Shown one piece after another: positions 33,949-43,174 of a stretch of 64,000 nucleotides of DNA. The notes beneath the pieces are model-generated. The model had not been told where the DNA came from, ran no database searches, and saw nothing but the letters and a program-made list of their open reading frames with translations. Both the position numbers and the translations under genes were made by a program. This DNA comes from Flavobacterium keumense (lineage in GTDB: Bacteria > Bacteroidota > Bacteroidia > Flavobacteriales > Flavobacteriaceae), in NCBI RefSeq assembly GCF_029866485.1, contig NZ_CP092332.1:186001-250000 (forward strand), read 5' to 3'. The number at the start of each line of letters is the position of its first letter. The first letter of the stretch is position 1.

Positions 33949-34578
33949 ATGATTAAGGTATGTGTCGCCGATAATTATCCTGTGGTTCATTTTGGAATAA
34001 AATCCTATTTCAAAGATCACAAAGACATTTCAATTGTAGCTAATATTGGAAATTTTTCAATGCTGAATGACATTCTTCTAGAAAAAGAAATAGATGTTTT
34101 GCTTTTAGATTTAGAACTAGAAGGCTTGTCTAGCATTATTACGATAAAATCAATCGTTAAAAATTTTCCAAACACTAAAATTATTATTTATAGTGGACTG
34201 CCAGAACAAATTTACGCTCCAAACGTTATTAAAGCAGGTGCTGCCGGATTTATTCACAAAAACGAAAAATTAGGGACTTTAGCCGATGCCATCATTAAAG
34301 CACATGAAGGTAAAATTGTAATGAACGAAGAAATCAAAAAAAGCTTTGCCTTACTTGCTAAAAAAAGTAAAAACGAACGATTGTATCGTAAACTTTCTAA
34401 TAGAGAAGTTGAGGTTCTACGGTATCTAAGTGATGGTAAAAAAAATCACGAGATTGCTACCATTCTTAAATTAAATGAAAAAACAATTAGCACCTATAAA
34501 CTACGATTACTTACTAAATTAAACGTGACCAATTTAGTCGATCTAGTGAATAAAGCTAAGACATTAGAAATTGTTTAG
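33949..34578 (+). CDS. NarL/FixJ-type response regulator
   Basis: A 209-aa two-domain regulator. The receiver domain (about residues 1-120) has acidic 'VADN', phospho-acceptor Asp in 'DVLLLDLELEG' and Lys in 'GFIHKNEK'. The C-terminal LuxR-type helix-turn-helix (about 145-205) has 'LSNREVEVLRYLSDGKKNHE' and 'EKTISTYKLRLLTKLNV'. No histidine kinase gene is adjacent in the same direction, so the partner is unknown. It could respond to another kinase in the genome. Assignment to the family is secure, function is not. Confidence 0.93.
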   Translation: MIKVCVADNYPVVHFGIKSYFKDHKDISIVANIGNFSMLNDILLEKEIDVLLLDLELEGLSSIITIKSIVKNFPNTKIIIYSGLPEQIYAPNVIKAGAAGFIHKNEKLGTLADAIIKAHEGKIVMNEEIKKSFALLAKKSKNERLYRKLSNREVEVLRYLSDGKKNHEIATILKLNEKTISTYKLRLLTKLNVTNLVDLVNKAKTLEIV

Positions 34579-34597
34579 ACAAAAAACAATTAGTAAT

Positions 34598-34639
34598 AAA
34601 CAAAAAAATGGGAGTCTAAGGATTTTCATTTTTTTGTTT
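34598..34639. terminator. Hairpin between convergent response-regulator gene and dnaG
   Basis: AAACAAAAAAATG and CATTTTTTTGTTT are reverse complements separated by about 16 nt. The stem is long but AT-rich and reaches into the dnaG stop codon. It probably acts as a shared terminator. Confidence 0.55.
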
Positions 34640-36614
34640 AAATATAAGTGGACCTAATTCTACCTATTGTTGCCGTTAAGTTAACTTTTAACTTATTGTA
34701 ATCATTAATCATCACTTTCAATTCTTCTTGTTCTTCTTCTAGCTTATCGGAGAATTCATTTACTAAGTCTAAAATTAATTTATTAATTAAATACTCCCGC
34801 ATTGAAATAATTATTTCAGAAGTATATTGACTTATAGTTTCTTTTTTTTGTTTAACAAAAATATTCTGCCCGTCCCAATTATGGAGATTAAGGCGTTCAT
34901 CTTCCATTAATATATCTGTAACTTCTTGTGCAAAAGCTTCTGGCAACTGTTTTAGATAATTCTCAATTCCAGAATTTTCATTTTGCAAATAATAGGTAAT
35001 CAAATCATTAAATAATGCCCTAAACAAAGGATTAGCTAACTCCACCTCATCCTCTTGTAAACTAAGATAAATGCGCTGGTATACTTTGTATTCCTTTTTT
35101 TCTACTATTTGTTCGATTTTCCCTTCTGAATTTGTTTTTAAAAGTACATCTTGAAACATCTCTGTCATATCACCGTAAAGTAATAATATTTCAATTATTT
35201 TTCGCTCCAGTTGATACAAAATATCCAACTTCTCAGTCTGAATTGAGGTTTCATTTTTAACAATTTCAAAAGCCTTCTGTTCTTGTTTTTGTTTCTTTCC
35301 TATTTCAGCAATATCCTTTTGTACCAATTGCGCTAAAGTACTCATCAAGACCTGTTCTGAAATATCCATTATTCGAGAACACTCCTGAATATAGATCTCT
35401 CGCTGAATTCGATCTGGAATTTTAGAAATACTTTGTACCATATCTCTAATCAAATCGGCTTTTTTTATAGGATCGTTCTGGGCTTCTTTTATTAAAAGCG
35501 AAGCTTTAAACTGAATGAAATCTTTGGCATTATTTTCAAGATAGGCAATTAAATCATCATACGATGTTTTTTTAGCAAAGCTATCCGGGTCTTCCCCATC
35601 AGGAAATGCACACACCTTTACATTCATGCCTTCTTCTAGTATCAAATCGATCCCTCGTATTGAAGCTCTAAGGCCTGCTGCATCACCATCAAAGAGTACT
35701 GTTATATTTTTTGTTAACCTATTAATTAATCTAATTTGGTCAGGAGTTAAGGCAGTACCTGAAGAAGCAACAACATTTTCTATTCCTGCTTGATGGAATT
35801 GAATTACATCTGTATAACCTTCAACTAAGTAACAATTATTCAACTTTGCAATGGCTTGTTTTGCTTGGTAGATACCATACAGCACTTTAGTCTTATGGTA
35901 AATCTCGCTCTCTGGAGAATTCAGATACTTAGCTGCTTTCTTATCATTCGTTAAAATCCTACCCCCAAAACCCAATACTCTTCCTGACATACTATGTATT
36001 GGAAACATAACACGCCCTTTAAATCGATCAAAAGGTTTGTCTTCTTTGGGAATAGTTAAGCCTGTACTTTCTAAAAATTCTAATTTATATCCCTTTCCTA
36101 AAGCTTCTTTTGTAAAAGCATCCCAAGCTTCGGGAGAATAACCTAAACCAAATTTTTGTATAGTTTCATTAGTAAATCCTCTTTCTTTAAAATAGGAAAG
36201 CCCAATAGCTTTGCCCTCTTCTGAATGCAGTAATGTATTGTGAAAATAATTTTTTGCAAACTCTGAAACCAAATACATACTTTCTTTAATATCTGCATTG
36301 GCCTTCTCTTCATCTGTTTGCTCTGTTTCCTCTATTTCAATATTATATTTTTTTGCAAGATACCGTATCGCTTCTGGATAGGTAAAATGCTCGTGTTCCA
36401 TCAAAAAAGCGACAACATTGCCTCCTTTTCCAGAACTAAAATCTTTCCAAATTTGTTTTACAGGAGAAACCATAAAAGAGGGAGAGCGCTCATCTGAAAA
36501 AGGACTAAGCCCCTTAAAATTTGTTCCTGCGCGTTTTAATTGAACAAAATCTCCAATAACCTCCTCAACTCGGGCAGTTTCATAAACGGTATCTATGGTG
36601 TTTTTTGATATCAT
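34638..36614 (-). CDS. dnaG: DNA primase DnaG with a ligand-less zinc-ribbon domain
   Basis: A 658-aa primase that makes RNA primers at the fork. Its N-terminal CHC2-type domain keeps the fold-defining residues ('NFKGLSPFSDERSPSFMVSP', 'KDFSSGKGGNVVAFLMEHE'), but the four zinc ligands are replaced by Ser37, Ser40, Asp58 and Ser61. The TOPRIM core is normal ('YLVEGYTDVIQFHQAG', 'VASSGTALTPDQIRL', 'LFDGDAAGLRASIRG'). A C-terminal helicase-interacting region follows. The frame reaches an ATG at 36653, but a promoter box at 36635-36642 lies downstream of it, so the ATG at 36614 is the likely start. Confidence 0.95.
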   Translation of the reverse strand: MISKNTIDTVYETARVEEVIGDFVQLKRAGTNFKGLSPFSDERSPSFMVSPVKQIWKDFSSGKGGNVVAFLMEHEHFTYPEAIRYLAKKYNIEIEETEQTDEEKANADIKESMYLVSEFAKNYFHNTLLHSEEGKAIGLSYFKERGFTNETIQKFGLGYSPEAWDAFTKEALGKGYKLEFLESTGLTIPKEDKPFDRFKGRVMFPIHSMSGRVLGFGGRILTNDKKAAKYLNSPESEIYHKTKVLYGIYQAKQAIAKLNNCYLVEGYTDVIQFHQAGIENVVASSGTALTPDQIRLINRLTKNITVLFDGDAAGLRASIRGIDLILEEGMNVKVCAFPDGEDPDSFAKKTSYDDLIAYLENNAKDFIQFKASLLIKEAQNDPIKKADLIRDMVQSISKIPDRIQREIYIQECSRIMDISEQVLMSTLAQLVQKDIAEIGKKQKQEQKAFEIVKNETSIQTEKLDILYQLERKIIEILLLYGDMTEMFQDVLLKTNSEGKIEQIVEKKEYKVYQRIYLSLQEDEVELANPLFRALFNDLITYYLQNENSGIENYLKQLPEAFAQEVTDILMEDERLNLHNWDGQNIFVKQKKETISQYTSEIIISMREYLINKLILDLVNEFSDKLEEEQEELKVMINDYNKLKVNLTATIGRIRSTYI

Positions 36615-36634
36615 GCTTATTTTGTAGCAAAAAA

Positions 36635-36642
36635 CAAATATA
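36635..36642 (-). promoter_or_regulatory. -7 promoter box of dnaG
   Basis: TATATTTG on the minus strand matches TAnnTTTG, with a predicted start near 36630 and a leader of about 16 nt to the ATG at 36614. It excludes the upstream ATG at 36653. Confidence 0.55.
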
Positions 36643-36819
36643 CAAAGTTTCAAATCGATTTGTAATGTGATGAAACCTTATTTTCAACTTCAAAAACAAA
36701 TATCAAATCAATATTTAAATTTATACTGCTAAAAAAATGAAATTTACTAATAAAACATTTATTTTTATACCATTAAAAAGTTATTTGCATTAACATCCCG
36801 AATTCTAATTGCACTTTAA

Positions 36820-39204
36820 ATGCAACTAAACAATACACTTATGCCCTTAAATACTGTCACTCCAAAAACGATTCTAAGTACTCCTTCCTTTCAAAAAGAA
36901 TGCTTATCAATACTCACATTAACTTCAAAAATTTGTGAAATCCCAATTATTATTTTGTCTTGTGTAGAATACGATACAACCGCATTTATAATTGCACAAA
37001 CAGAAACCAATTCTAAAATCTCTAAAAAAAAACTTGAGACACTCAATAATTCAATTATTGCCAATAAAAAACCTCAAGTAAACTCTGATACTACTTTTTC
37101 AATGGGAATCCCAATTATTTTTGAAGGAGATACAATTAATGGAACTTTAAGTCTTTGGGACTATAAACCAAGAATTTTAGAAGATATTCAATTAAAAACT
37201 ATAGAGAACCTACTATGTCAAATTCAAAATCTATACCTTTTAGAACGTCAAAAAATTGAATTAAGAGAAAAAGATCTTTATAAAAAAATTTTAGATTTTC
37301 TACCAACTGAGATAGCTGTTTTTGATAACAATCACAAGTATTTATATGTCAATCCTGCAGCTATTCAAAATGAAGATCTTCGTAACTACATCATCGGTAA
37401 AGACGATTTCGAATATGCAAAGCATACACAACGCGATACACAATTTGCAAAAGAAAGAAGAGAACGATTTTCTAAAGCAGCCAAATTAAATACCATCATC
37501 GAATGGATTGACGAAATTAAAAAAAAGGATACAGGAGAAACTTCTTTTTATACTCGTAAATATGCTCCTGTTTTTAAAGAAAATGGAACGTTTGAAATGA
37601 TGGTTGGTTTTGGTGTTGATATTACGGCACAAAAAAACGCTGAAGATGCATTAAAAATAAGTAACGAACGCTTTAGCTATGCAAGTCAAGCAACATCCGA
37701 TGCCCTTTGGGACTGGGATTTAATAACTAATGAAATTTTTGTAGGAGAAACCTATACCGCTCTTTTTGGACATGAATTTATAGAGAATCGTATTTCAGCT
37801 TTAAGCTGTGAGAATTTTATTCATCCTGATGACAAAGAATCGTATACTAAAAAATTTGAAGAAATACTAAATAGTAACTCATTAAAATGGTCTGATGAAT
37901 ATCGCTATTTAAAAGCTGATGGAACCTATGCTTATGTAAGCGACAAAGCAATTATCATACGTGATAAAAAAGGGAAGGCTGTTCGAATGATTGGTGCAAT
38001 TCAAGACATTACAAAAAGAAAAAATGTTGAAGAACAAAACCGATTATTAATTGAAGAAAATAATCGAAATAAAATTATCCAACTCAACGAAGCTAAAAAC
38101 ATGTATCGCCTTCTAGCAGATAATACTGTAGATCTTGTTTGTTTACACAACTTAGATACCACGTTTGAGTACATTTCCCCATCCATAATGAAACTCATGG
38201 GATATACTCCCGAAGAACTAATAGGACAATTCCCTATGCAATATGTTCATCCAAAAGACCTCGAATTAATTCAACATAGTTTTACAAGTTTCATCAGCGA
38301 ATCTGAAGACGAAAATGCCTATGTAGAAGCGCGTTTTAGAAATAAAAAGGGAGATTATGTTTGGTTCGAAATTAAAGCTACGATTGTAAAAGAAAATGGA
38401 AAACCAGTTAGTTTTCAAACAAGTGCAAGAAATATAACCCAACAAAAAGAAGTGCAATATGCAATGAAAAAAGCATTAGCACAAGAACGGGAGCTCAATG
38501 AATTACGAACTAACCTAGTTTCGACTATTTCCCATGAATTTAGAACACCAATGACTACAATAAGGACAAGTGCCGAACTTATAGAAATGTATATTGAAGG
38601 CCATAATTTTGTTCATTCAGCCCAATTACAAAAAAGAATCAACACCATTACAGAAGAAATTGATCGAATAGTAGAGTTAATGAATGCTGTATTAACCATT
38701 TCCAAAGACGATGCAGGAAAAACCAATTTCAATCCAATCTATTTTGATTTGAAACAAATCTGTATGGATGTGATAGAAACTAGCTACTCGCATCAATTTG
38801 GAGGGCGTAAAGTACTAACTTCCTTTGTAGGAGATGATTTTACTGTATTTGCAGACAAAAACTTAATGGAATACTCTCTTTTTAATTTGTTAAACAATGC
38901 CTTTAAATATTCTGAAGGAACGGATCATATTAAATTAAACATTATATCAGACACTCAAAAAATTCAAATTCAAATTATTGACAAAGGTATTGGGATCCCT
39001 GAAAAAGACGTTCCAAAATTATTTAATACTTTTTTCAGAGCCAGCAATACAGAAGGAATTCAAGGAACTGGATTAGGTCTTTATATTGTAAAAACGTTTA
39101 CAGAAAGAAATTCTGGTAGTATTCAAGTTGAAAGTACGTTAGGTAAAGGAACCACCGTTACTCTTGAATTTCCTATATCTAAATCAAGTTTCAAACAACC
39201 ATGA
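36820..39204 (+). CDS. Multi-PAS sensor histidine kinase
   Basis: A 794-aa kinase without membrane spans, so probably a cytoplasmic sensor. An N-terminal GAF-like region (about residues 1-145) is followed by three PAS/PAC modules (about 155-270, 280-400 and 410-545; for example 'WDWDLITNEIFVGETYTALF' and 'DLVCLHNLDTTFEYISPSIM'). A HisKA domain carries His572 in 'STISHEFRTPMTTIRT', and a HATPase domain has the N box 'NLLNNAFKYSEG', G1 'DKGIGIPEKD' and G2 'GTGLGLYIVK'. A second ATG 21 nt downstream is an alternative start. The stop overlaps the ATG of the next gene (ATGA), a single-domain receiver that is its likely partner. Confidence 0.93.
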   Translation: MQLNNTLMPLNTVTPKTILSTPSFQKECLSILTLTSKICEIPIIILSCVEYDTTAFIIAQTETNSKISKKKLETLNNSIIANKKPQVNSDTTFSMGIPIIFEGDTINGTLSLWDYKPRILEDIQLKTIENLLCQIQNLYLLERQKIELREKDLYKKILDFLPTEIAVFDNNHKYLYVNPAAIQNEDLRNYIIGKDDFEYAKHTQRDTQFAKERRERFSKAAKLNTIIEWIDEIKKKDTGETSFYTRKYAPVFKENGTFEMMVGFGVDITAQKNAEDALKISNERFSYASQATSDALWDWDLITNEIFVGETYTALFGHEFIENRISALSCENFIHPDDKESYTKKFEEILNSNSLKWSDEYRYLKADGTYAYVSDKAIIIRDKKGKAVRMIGAIQDITKRKNVEEQNRLLIEENNRNKIIQLNEAKNMYRLLADNTVDLVCLHNLDTTFEYISPSIMKLMGYTPEELIGQFPMQYVHPKDLELIQHSFTSFISESEDENAYVEARFRNKKGDYVWFEIKATIVKENGKPVSFQTSARNITQQKEVQYAMKKALAQERELNELRTNLVSTISHEFRTPMTTIRTSAELIEMYIEGHNFVHSAQLQKRINTITEEIDRIVELMNAVLTISKDDAGKTNFNPIYFDLKQICMDVIETSYSHQFGGRKVLTSFVGDDFTVFADKNLMEYSLFNLLNNAFKYSEGTDHIKLNIISDTQKIQIQIIDKGIGIPEKDVPKLFNTFFRASNTEGIQGTGLGLYIVKTFTERNSGSIQVESTLGKGTTVTLEFPISKSSFKQP

Positions 39205-39557
39205 AAACAATATTAATTATTGATGATGAAGTTAAATTGAGAGAAACCATTGTAGAAATGTTCTCGTTTATTGGGTATAACATTATTGAAGCCCAAGATG
39301 GTGTTGAGGGGTTAGAAAAAGTTAAATCTGAAATTCCAGACTTAATACTATGTGATGTAATGATGCCTAAATTAGATGGGTATGGTTTTCTGAAAAACCA
39401 CTCCAACTCTGCATTCTCTCATATACCTGTACTACTTTTGACTGCTAAAACTGAAGAAAAGGACAAACAAATAGGTTTTAAGAACGGTGCGAAAGGTTAC
39501 ATAAAAAAACCGTTTGCATTCCATGAACTAAGAAAATTAGTTGAGGAATACATATAA
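39201..39557 (+). CDS. Single-domain response regulator (CheY-like)
   Basis: A 118-aa stand-alone receiver domain. The acidic pocket is 'IIDDEVKL', the phospho-acceptor Asp lies in 'DLILCDVMMPKLDGYG', Thr in 'LLLTAKTEE' and Lys in 'GYIKKPF'. There is no output domain, so it acts by protein contact or in a phosphorelay. Its start overlaps the kinase stop by 4 nt, which strongly suggests it is phosphorylated by that kinase. The AraC-type response regulator encoded convergently at 40180-40956 is a candidate downstream partner, by inference. The following 270 bp hold no gene I can support. Confidence 0.93.
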   Translation: MKTILIIDDEVKLRETIVEMFSFIGYNIIEAQDGVEGLEKVKSEIPDLILCDVMMPKLDGYGFLKNHSNSAFSHIPVLLLTAKTEEKDKQIGFKNGAKGYIKKPFAFHELRKLVEEYI

Positions 39558-39830
39558 AATATAAAAAATATGGAATTTAAGAGGAATCGAAGTAATTAGA
39601 TTCTTACCTAAAGCAGCCTACTTTAACTAAATTGTAATCATAAATTCATTGCCCCCAATAAATTTTCTGAGTAAGCTGCTCGGTAAGAAAGATCCCAAAT
39701 CTTGAGTCAAAAATAATACATGTTTTTTTATTTTATTTTAATTTAATTGATAAATTAAAATAAAATACTAATAATTTAATTTCTACATTGCTATCGAAAA
39801 AGTTGAAATAATTCTACATATTAAAATCAC

Positions 39831-39856
39831 AAAAAAAATGCCCTAAGGCATTTTTT
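39831..39856. terminator. Hairpin terminator overlapping the stop of a 51-aa protein gene
   Basis: AAAATGCC and GGCATTTT around CTAA are flanked by A and T runs. It overlaps the minus-strand stop codon at 39855-39857, and it can also stop transcripts coming from the plus-strand kinase operon. Confidence 0.8.
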
Positions 39857-40010
39857 AATCGATTAGAAGAAGTACTCCAAAATAAATTAGCACCATAAAC
39901 CCAAGAGCTACTATAAGTCTATTAAAACCTATTTTTTCACTGTTATTTTCTTCTTGATTTAATAGTTCATCTAATCTATCCCATGCTTCTTCAGAAGGTC
40001 GTAGTTTCAT
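39855..40010 (-). CDS. 51-residue single-span membrane protein
   Basis: A short frame of 51 codons: 'MKLRPSEEAWDRLDELL' leads to an acidic stretch 'NQEENNSEK' and one hydrophobic helix 'LIVALGFMVLIYFGVLLLI' ending in Asp. The N-terminal 'PSEEAWDRLDELL' pattern resembles the start of small anti-sigma-like membrane proteins in flavobacteria, from memory and unverified. A terminator directly at its stop codon and reasonable codon use argue it is real. It lies between a two-component pair and an AraC-type response regulator, so a signalling role is possible. Confidence 0.6.
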   Translation of the reverse strand: MKLRPSEEAWDRLDELLNQEENNSEKIGFNRLIVALGFMVLIYFGVLLLID

Positions 40011-40179
40011 GTTAAGGGGACATTTACATTATACTTCTCTTGACTATGGTAAGCAATATTGCAGACACAGTACTAAAGTACTGTTTGGATCTTACAAATG
40101 AGTCTTTTTTACTGCTATTTTAAATAAAAATAGCAGTAACCAAAAATCAATTAAAAAAACAAAGAATTAAATTGAAGAA

Positions 40180-40956
40180 TTACAATTCAAAATTAGAAGC
40201 CTGAATTGACTTAATGTAATCTCGGGGTGTCATATTAAGATATAATTTAAAACTTGTAGAAAAATATGAAAAAGATCTAAACCCTGTCTGATCAACTAAG
40301 AATTGTATATTTCTTTCTCCCAAGTTAATTAATTTCATTGCATACTGAATCTTAAACTCTCTTATATATTGACTAATATTTTTACCCGTAAGCTTTCGAA
40401 TTCGTTTATCTAAGGTTGATTTACTTATAAATAATTTTCTAGATAGTTCATCCAAATCGGGTTTGCTTTTCATATCTTTCAAAAGCAATTCGTTCAAGGA
40501 AGTTAAAAAGTCTTTTTCAGATAATTTAATAGTAACTTTAGAGAAAGGATCATTTCCAAAATTTTTCTCGATATTTCTCCTAAATTCAAGAACATTATTG
40601 ACTTTAAAAATAAGTTCTTTTACCTTAAATGGTTTCATAATGTAATCATTTACACCATGTTCCAATTGTCGTAATTTGACTTCGTCATCAACATTAGCGG
40701 TAATGATAACAAATGGGACTACATTAAATTTTTTATTCTTTCGAATATTCAAATATAATTCTTCCCCATTCATATCAGGCATCATCAAATCACTAATCAC
40801 TAAATCTGGAATATTTTGAGTCAAATAATGCAATGCAACCCTACTTTCCTCAAACCATACGACATCAAAATTGCTTAATAACAATAACTCTAGGATGGAG
40901 TTCCCTAAAGCTACATCATCTTCAATTAAAACAATTTTTTTCTTTTGGATTTTCAT
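40180..40956 (-). CDS. Response regulator with AraC-type DNA-binding domain
   Basis: A 258-aa protein. A receiver domain (about residues 6-122) has Asp13/Asp14, phospho-acceptor Asp56 in 'LVISDLMMPDMNG', Thr in 'IITANV' and Lys108 in 'YIMKPF'. It is joined to an AraC/XylS double helix-turn-helix (about 150-250) with 'LSRKLFISKSTLDKRIRKLT' and 'TGFRSFSYFSTSFKLYLNMT'. In Bacteroidota such domains often end hybrid two-component proteins; here they stand alone. The nearby multi-PAS kinase and receiver pair, encoded convergently, may feed it, by inference. Confidence 0.92.
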   Translation of the reverse strand: MKIQKKKIVLIEDDVALGNSILELLLLSNFDVVWFEESRVALHYLTQNIPDLVISDLMMPDMNGEELYLNIRKNKKFNVVPFVIITANVDDEVKLRQLEHGVNDYIMKPFKVKELIFKVNNVLEFRRNIEKNFGNDPFSKVTIKLSEKDFLTSLNELLLKDMKSKPDLDELSRKLFISKSTLDKRIRKLTGKNISQYIREFKIQYAMKLINLGERNIQFLVDQTGFRSFSYFSTSFKLYLNMTPRDYIKSIQASNFEL

Positions 40957-41094
40957 GTGACAAATTTAACTATAATATTTTTAAATTATCTATTTTTATT
41001 TAAAATTATAGTATTTTTTAAAATTAATAGTCATAAATTATAAATTATGACGCAATTTTTTATACCTAAAAAAATAAATAAAATCAATAAAAAA

Positions 41095-42072
41095 CTATAT
41101 CTTTCTGTTAATCACATAATTAACCATTAAAATTAAGGCCTCTTTGAACGGAGAATCAGGATAGTGAGTCAGAAGCTGCAATGCTTCTTGTTGAAATTGA
41201 AGCATCTTTTGTTCGGCGTAAGCCAAACCATTATTGTTTTTAACAAAAGTAATTACTTCTTTGACACGCTTTTTGTCTTTATTGTGGTTTTTTATAGAGT
41301 TAATTAACCAACTTTTTTCTTTAGCCGTACAGGTATTCAAAACATGAATTAAAGGCAACGTCATTTTTTGCTCTTTGATATCAATCCCCGTTGGTTTTCC
41401 AATGGCGTCATCCGTATAATCAAACAAGTCGTCTTTAATTTGGAATGCCATTCCTATCAATTCTCCAAAACGATGCATATTCTTTACTTGCACTTCATCG
41501 TCTATGACTGATTGCGCTCCTAAAGCGCAACAAGCCGCAATTAATGTCGCTGTTTTTTTACGGATAATATCATAATACACTTCCTCAGTAATATCTAGTC
41601 TTCGGGCTTTTTCGATTTGAAGTAGTTCACCCTCACTCATTTCTCGAACGGCAACCGATATGATTCGAAGTAAATCAAAATCGCCATTGTCAATAGAAAG
41701 CAACAACCCTTTAGAAAGGAGATAATCGCCCACTAAAACAGCAATTTTATTTTTCCAAAGCGCATTCAAGGAGAAAAATCCGCGACGACGATTACTATCA
41801 TCCACTACATCATCATGAACCAAAGTTGCTGTATGTATCAACTCAATCACACAAGCACCGCGATACGTTCGCTCGTTTACTTTCCCTTCCGAAACCATTT
41901 TGGCAGTCAAGAATACAAACATCGGACGCATTTGTTTCCCTTTTCGATTGACAATATAATAGGTGATTCGGTTCAACAACGCCACTTTGGACGACATCGA
42001 TTCGTAGAACTTTTTTTCAAAAAGTTCCATTTCGGTCAAAATCGGTTGTTTTATTTGAGAAGTGATATTCAT
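41095..42072 (-). CDS. Polyprenyl diphosphate synthase (trans-isoprenyl transferase)
   Basis: A 325-aa all-alpha prenyl chain elongating enzyme. The first Asp-rich motif is 'VHDDVVDDSNRRRG' and the second 'QIKDDLFDYTDD', with 'GKQMRPMFVFLTAKM' near the N-terminus for IPP binding. It probably makes the long isoprenoid tail of menaquinone; chain length cannot be read with certainty. The frame opens at a TTG at 42081, but that codon is part of a promoter box, so the ATG at 42072 is chosen. The predicted mRNA start is almost at this ATG. Confidence 0.93.
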   Translation of the reverse strand: MNITSQIKQPILTEMELFEKKFYESMSSKVALLNRITYYIVNRKGKQMRPMFVFLTAKMVSEGKVNERTYRGACVIELIHTATLVHDDVVDDSNRRRGFFSLNALWKNKIAVLVGDYLLSKGLLLSIDNGDFDLLRIISVAVREMSEGELLQIEKARRLDITEEVYYDIIRKKTATLIAACCALGAQSVIDDEVQVKNMHRFGELIGMAFQIKDDLFDYTDDAIGKPTGIDIKEQKMTLPLIHVLNTCTAKEKSWLINSIKNHNKDKKRVKEVITFVKNNNGLAYAEQKMLQFQQEALQLLTHYPDSPFKEALILMVNYVINRKI

Positions 42073-42078
42073 TGACTC

Positions 42079-42107
42079 CAAAGATACAAAATGATTATTT
42101 TTTCAAA
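42079..42107 (-). promoter_or_regulatory. Polyprenyl synthase promoter, nearly leaderless
   Basis: On the minus strand TTTG (42107-42104), a 17-nt spacer and TATCTTTG (42086-42079) form a full promoter. The predicted start is only about 2 nt from the ATG at 42072. Confidence 0.6.
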
Positions 42108-42129
42108 GCCAATTATTGATTAAATGTAT

Positions 42130-43170
42130 TTAGGATTTGTTAGCCAATTGACCGCAAGCCGCATCAATGTCTTTTCCGCGACTTCTTCTCACTTTAACCA
42201 CAACACCAATAGCTTCTAATCCTTTAATATAAGCCACAATAGCTTGTTCTGATGCTTGTTGAAATTCGCCATCATCAATGGGATTGTATTCAATTAAATT
42301 CACCTTGCAAGGCACATATTTACAGAATTTTACCAAAGCATCCACCGACGCTTTATCATCGTTGATTCCTTTCCAAACTACATATTCGTACGAAATCTTA
42401 CTCTTGGTTTTTCGATACCAATATTCTAAGGCTTCACGCAAATCAGCCAGCGGGAAATTTTCGCTAAAAGGCATAATTCGAGAACGAATTTCATCAATGG
42501 CCGAATGTAATGAAACCGCGAGTTTGAATTTCACTCCGTCATCGGCTAACTTTTTAATCATTTTGGGAATACCCGAAGTCGAAACCATAATTCGTTTAGG
42601 AGACATTCCCAGCCCTTCTGGCGAAGTAATCATATCAATCGCTTTGATGACATTATTGTAATTCATCAAAGGCTCCCCCATTCCCATAAAAACAATATTG
42701 GATAAGGGGTGATTGTAATATAAACGACTTTCTCTATCAATAGCAACCACTTGATCATAGATTTCGCCGGGTTCCAAATTGCGCATTCGCTTCAATCGAG
42801 CAGTGGCACAAAAATTACAATCCAAACTACAACCCACCTGACTGGAAACACAAGCGGTAGTTCTAGTTTCGGTAGGAATTAAAACGGATTCTACAATCAA
42901 TCCATCGTGCAAACGAACGGCATTTTTTACCGTTCCATCTTCACTTCGTTGCATCGTATCAACTTTGATATGATTAATCACAAAGTGTTCTTCTAGCATT
43001 TGACGAGTGGGTTTAGCCACATTGGTCATATCGTCAAAAGTATGCGCTCCTTTGCTCCACAACCATTCGTACACTTGGTTGCCGCGAAAGGCTTTGTCTC
43101 CATTGGCAACAAAAAAATCGCGCAGTTGTTCTTTGGATAAGGCTCGTATGTCTTTTTTCTCGATTTGCAT
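42130..43170 (-). CDS. rlmN: 23S rRNA (adenine-2503-C2)/tRNA methyltransferase RlmN
   Basis: A 346-aa radical-SAM enzyme that methylates A2503 of 23S rRNA and A37 of some tRNAs. The iron-sulfur cluster motif is CxxxCxxC in 'GCSLDCNFCA', with 'FMGMGEPLMNYNNV' for SAM binding. Catalytic Cys are expected in 'TTACVSSQVGC' and near the C-terminal 'DIDAACGQLA'. Length is normal. A TAAATTTG box ends only about 5 nt before the ATG, so the mRNA may be leaderless. Confidence 0.97.
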   Translation of the reverse strand: MQIEKKDIRALSKEQLRDFFVANGDKAFRGNQVYEWLWSKGAHTFDDMTNVAKPTRQMLEEHFVINHIKVDTMQRSEDGTVKNAVRLHDGLIVESVLIPTETRTTACVSSQVGCSLDCNFCATARLKRMRNLEPGEIYDQVVAIDRESRLYYNHPLSNIVFMGMGEPLMNYNNVIKAIDMITSPEGLGMSPKRIMVSTSGIPKMIKKLADDGVKFKLAVSLHSAIDEIRSRIMPFSENFPLADLREALEYWYRKTKSKISYEYVVWKGINDDKASVDALVKFCKYVPCKVNLIEYNPIDDGEFQQASEQAIVAYIKGLEAIGVVVKVRRSRGKDIDAACGQLANKS

Positions 43171-43174
43171 GGCG

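Noticed and set aside
36615..36653. Upstream ATG for dnaG adding 13 residues
   Set aside because: A -7 promoter box lies between this ATG and the downstream one, and the family starts at the downstream Met.
39558..39830. Small RNA or extra gene in the gap after the receiver gene
   Set aside because: No promoter-like box with a matching terminator and no credible frame was seen; the sequence is simply AT-rich.
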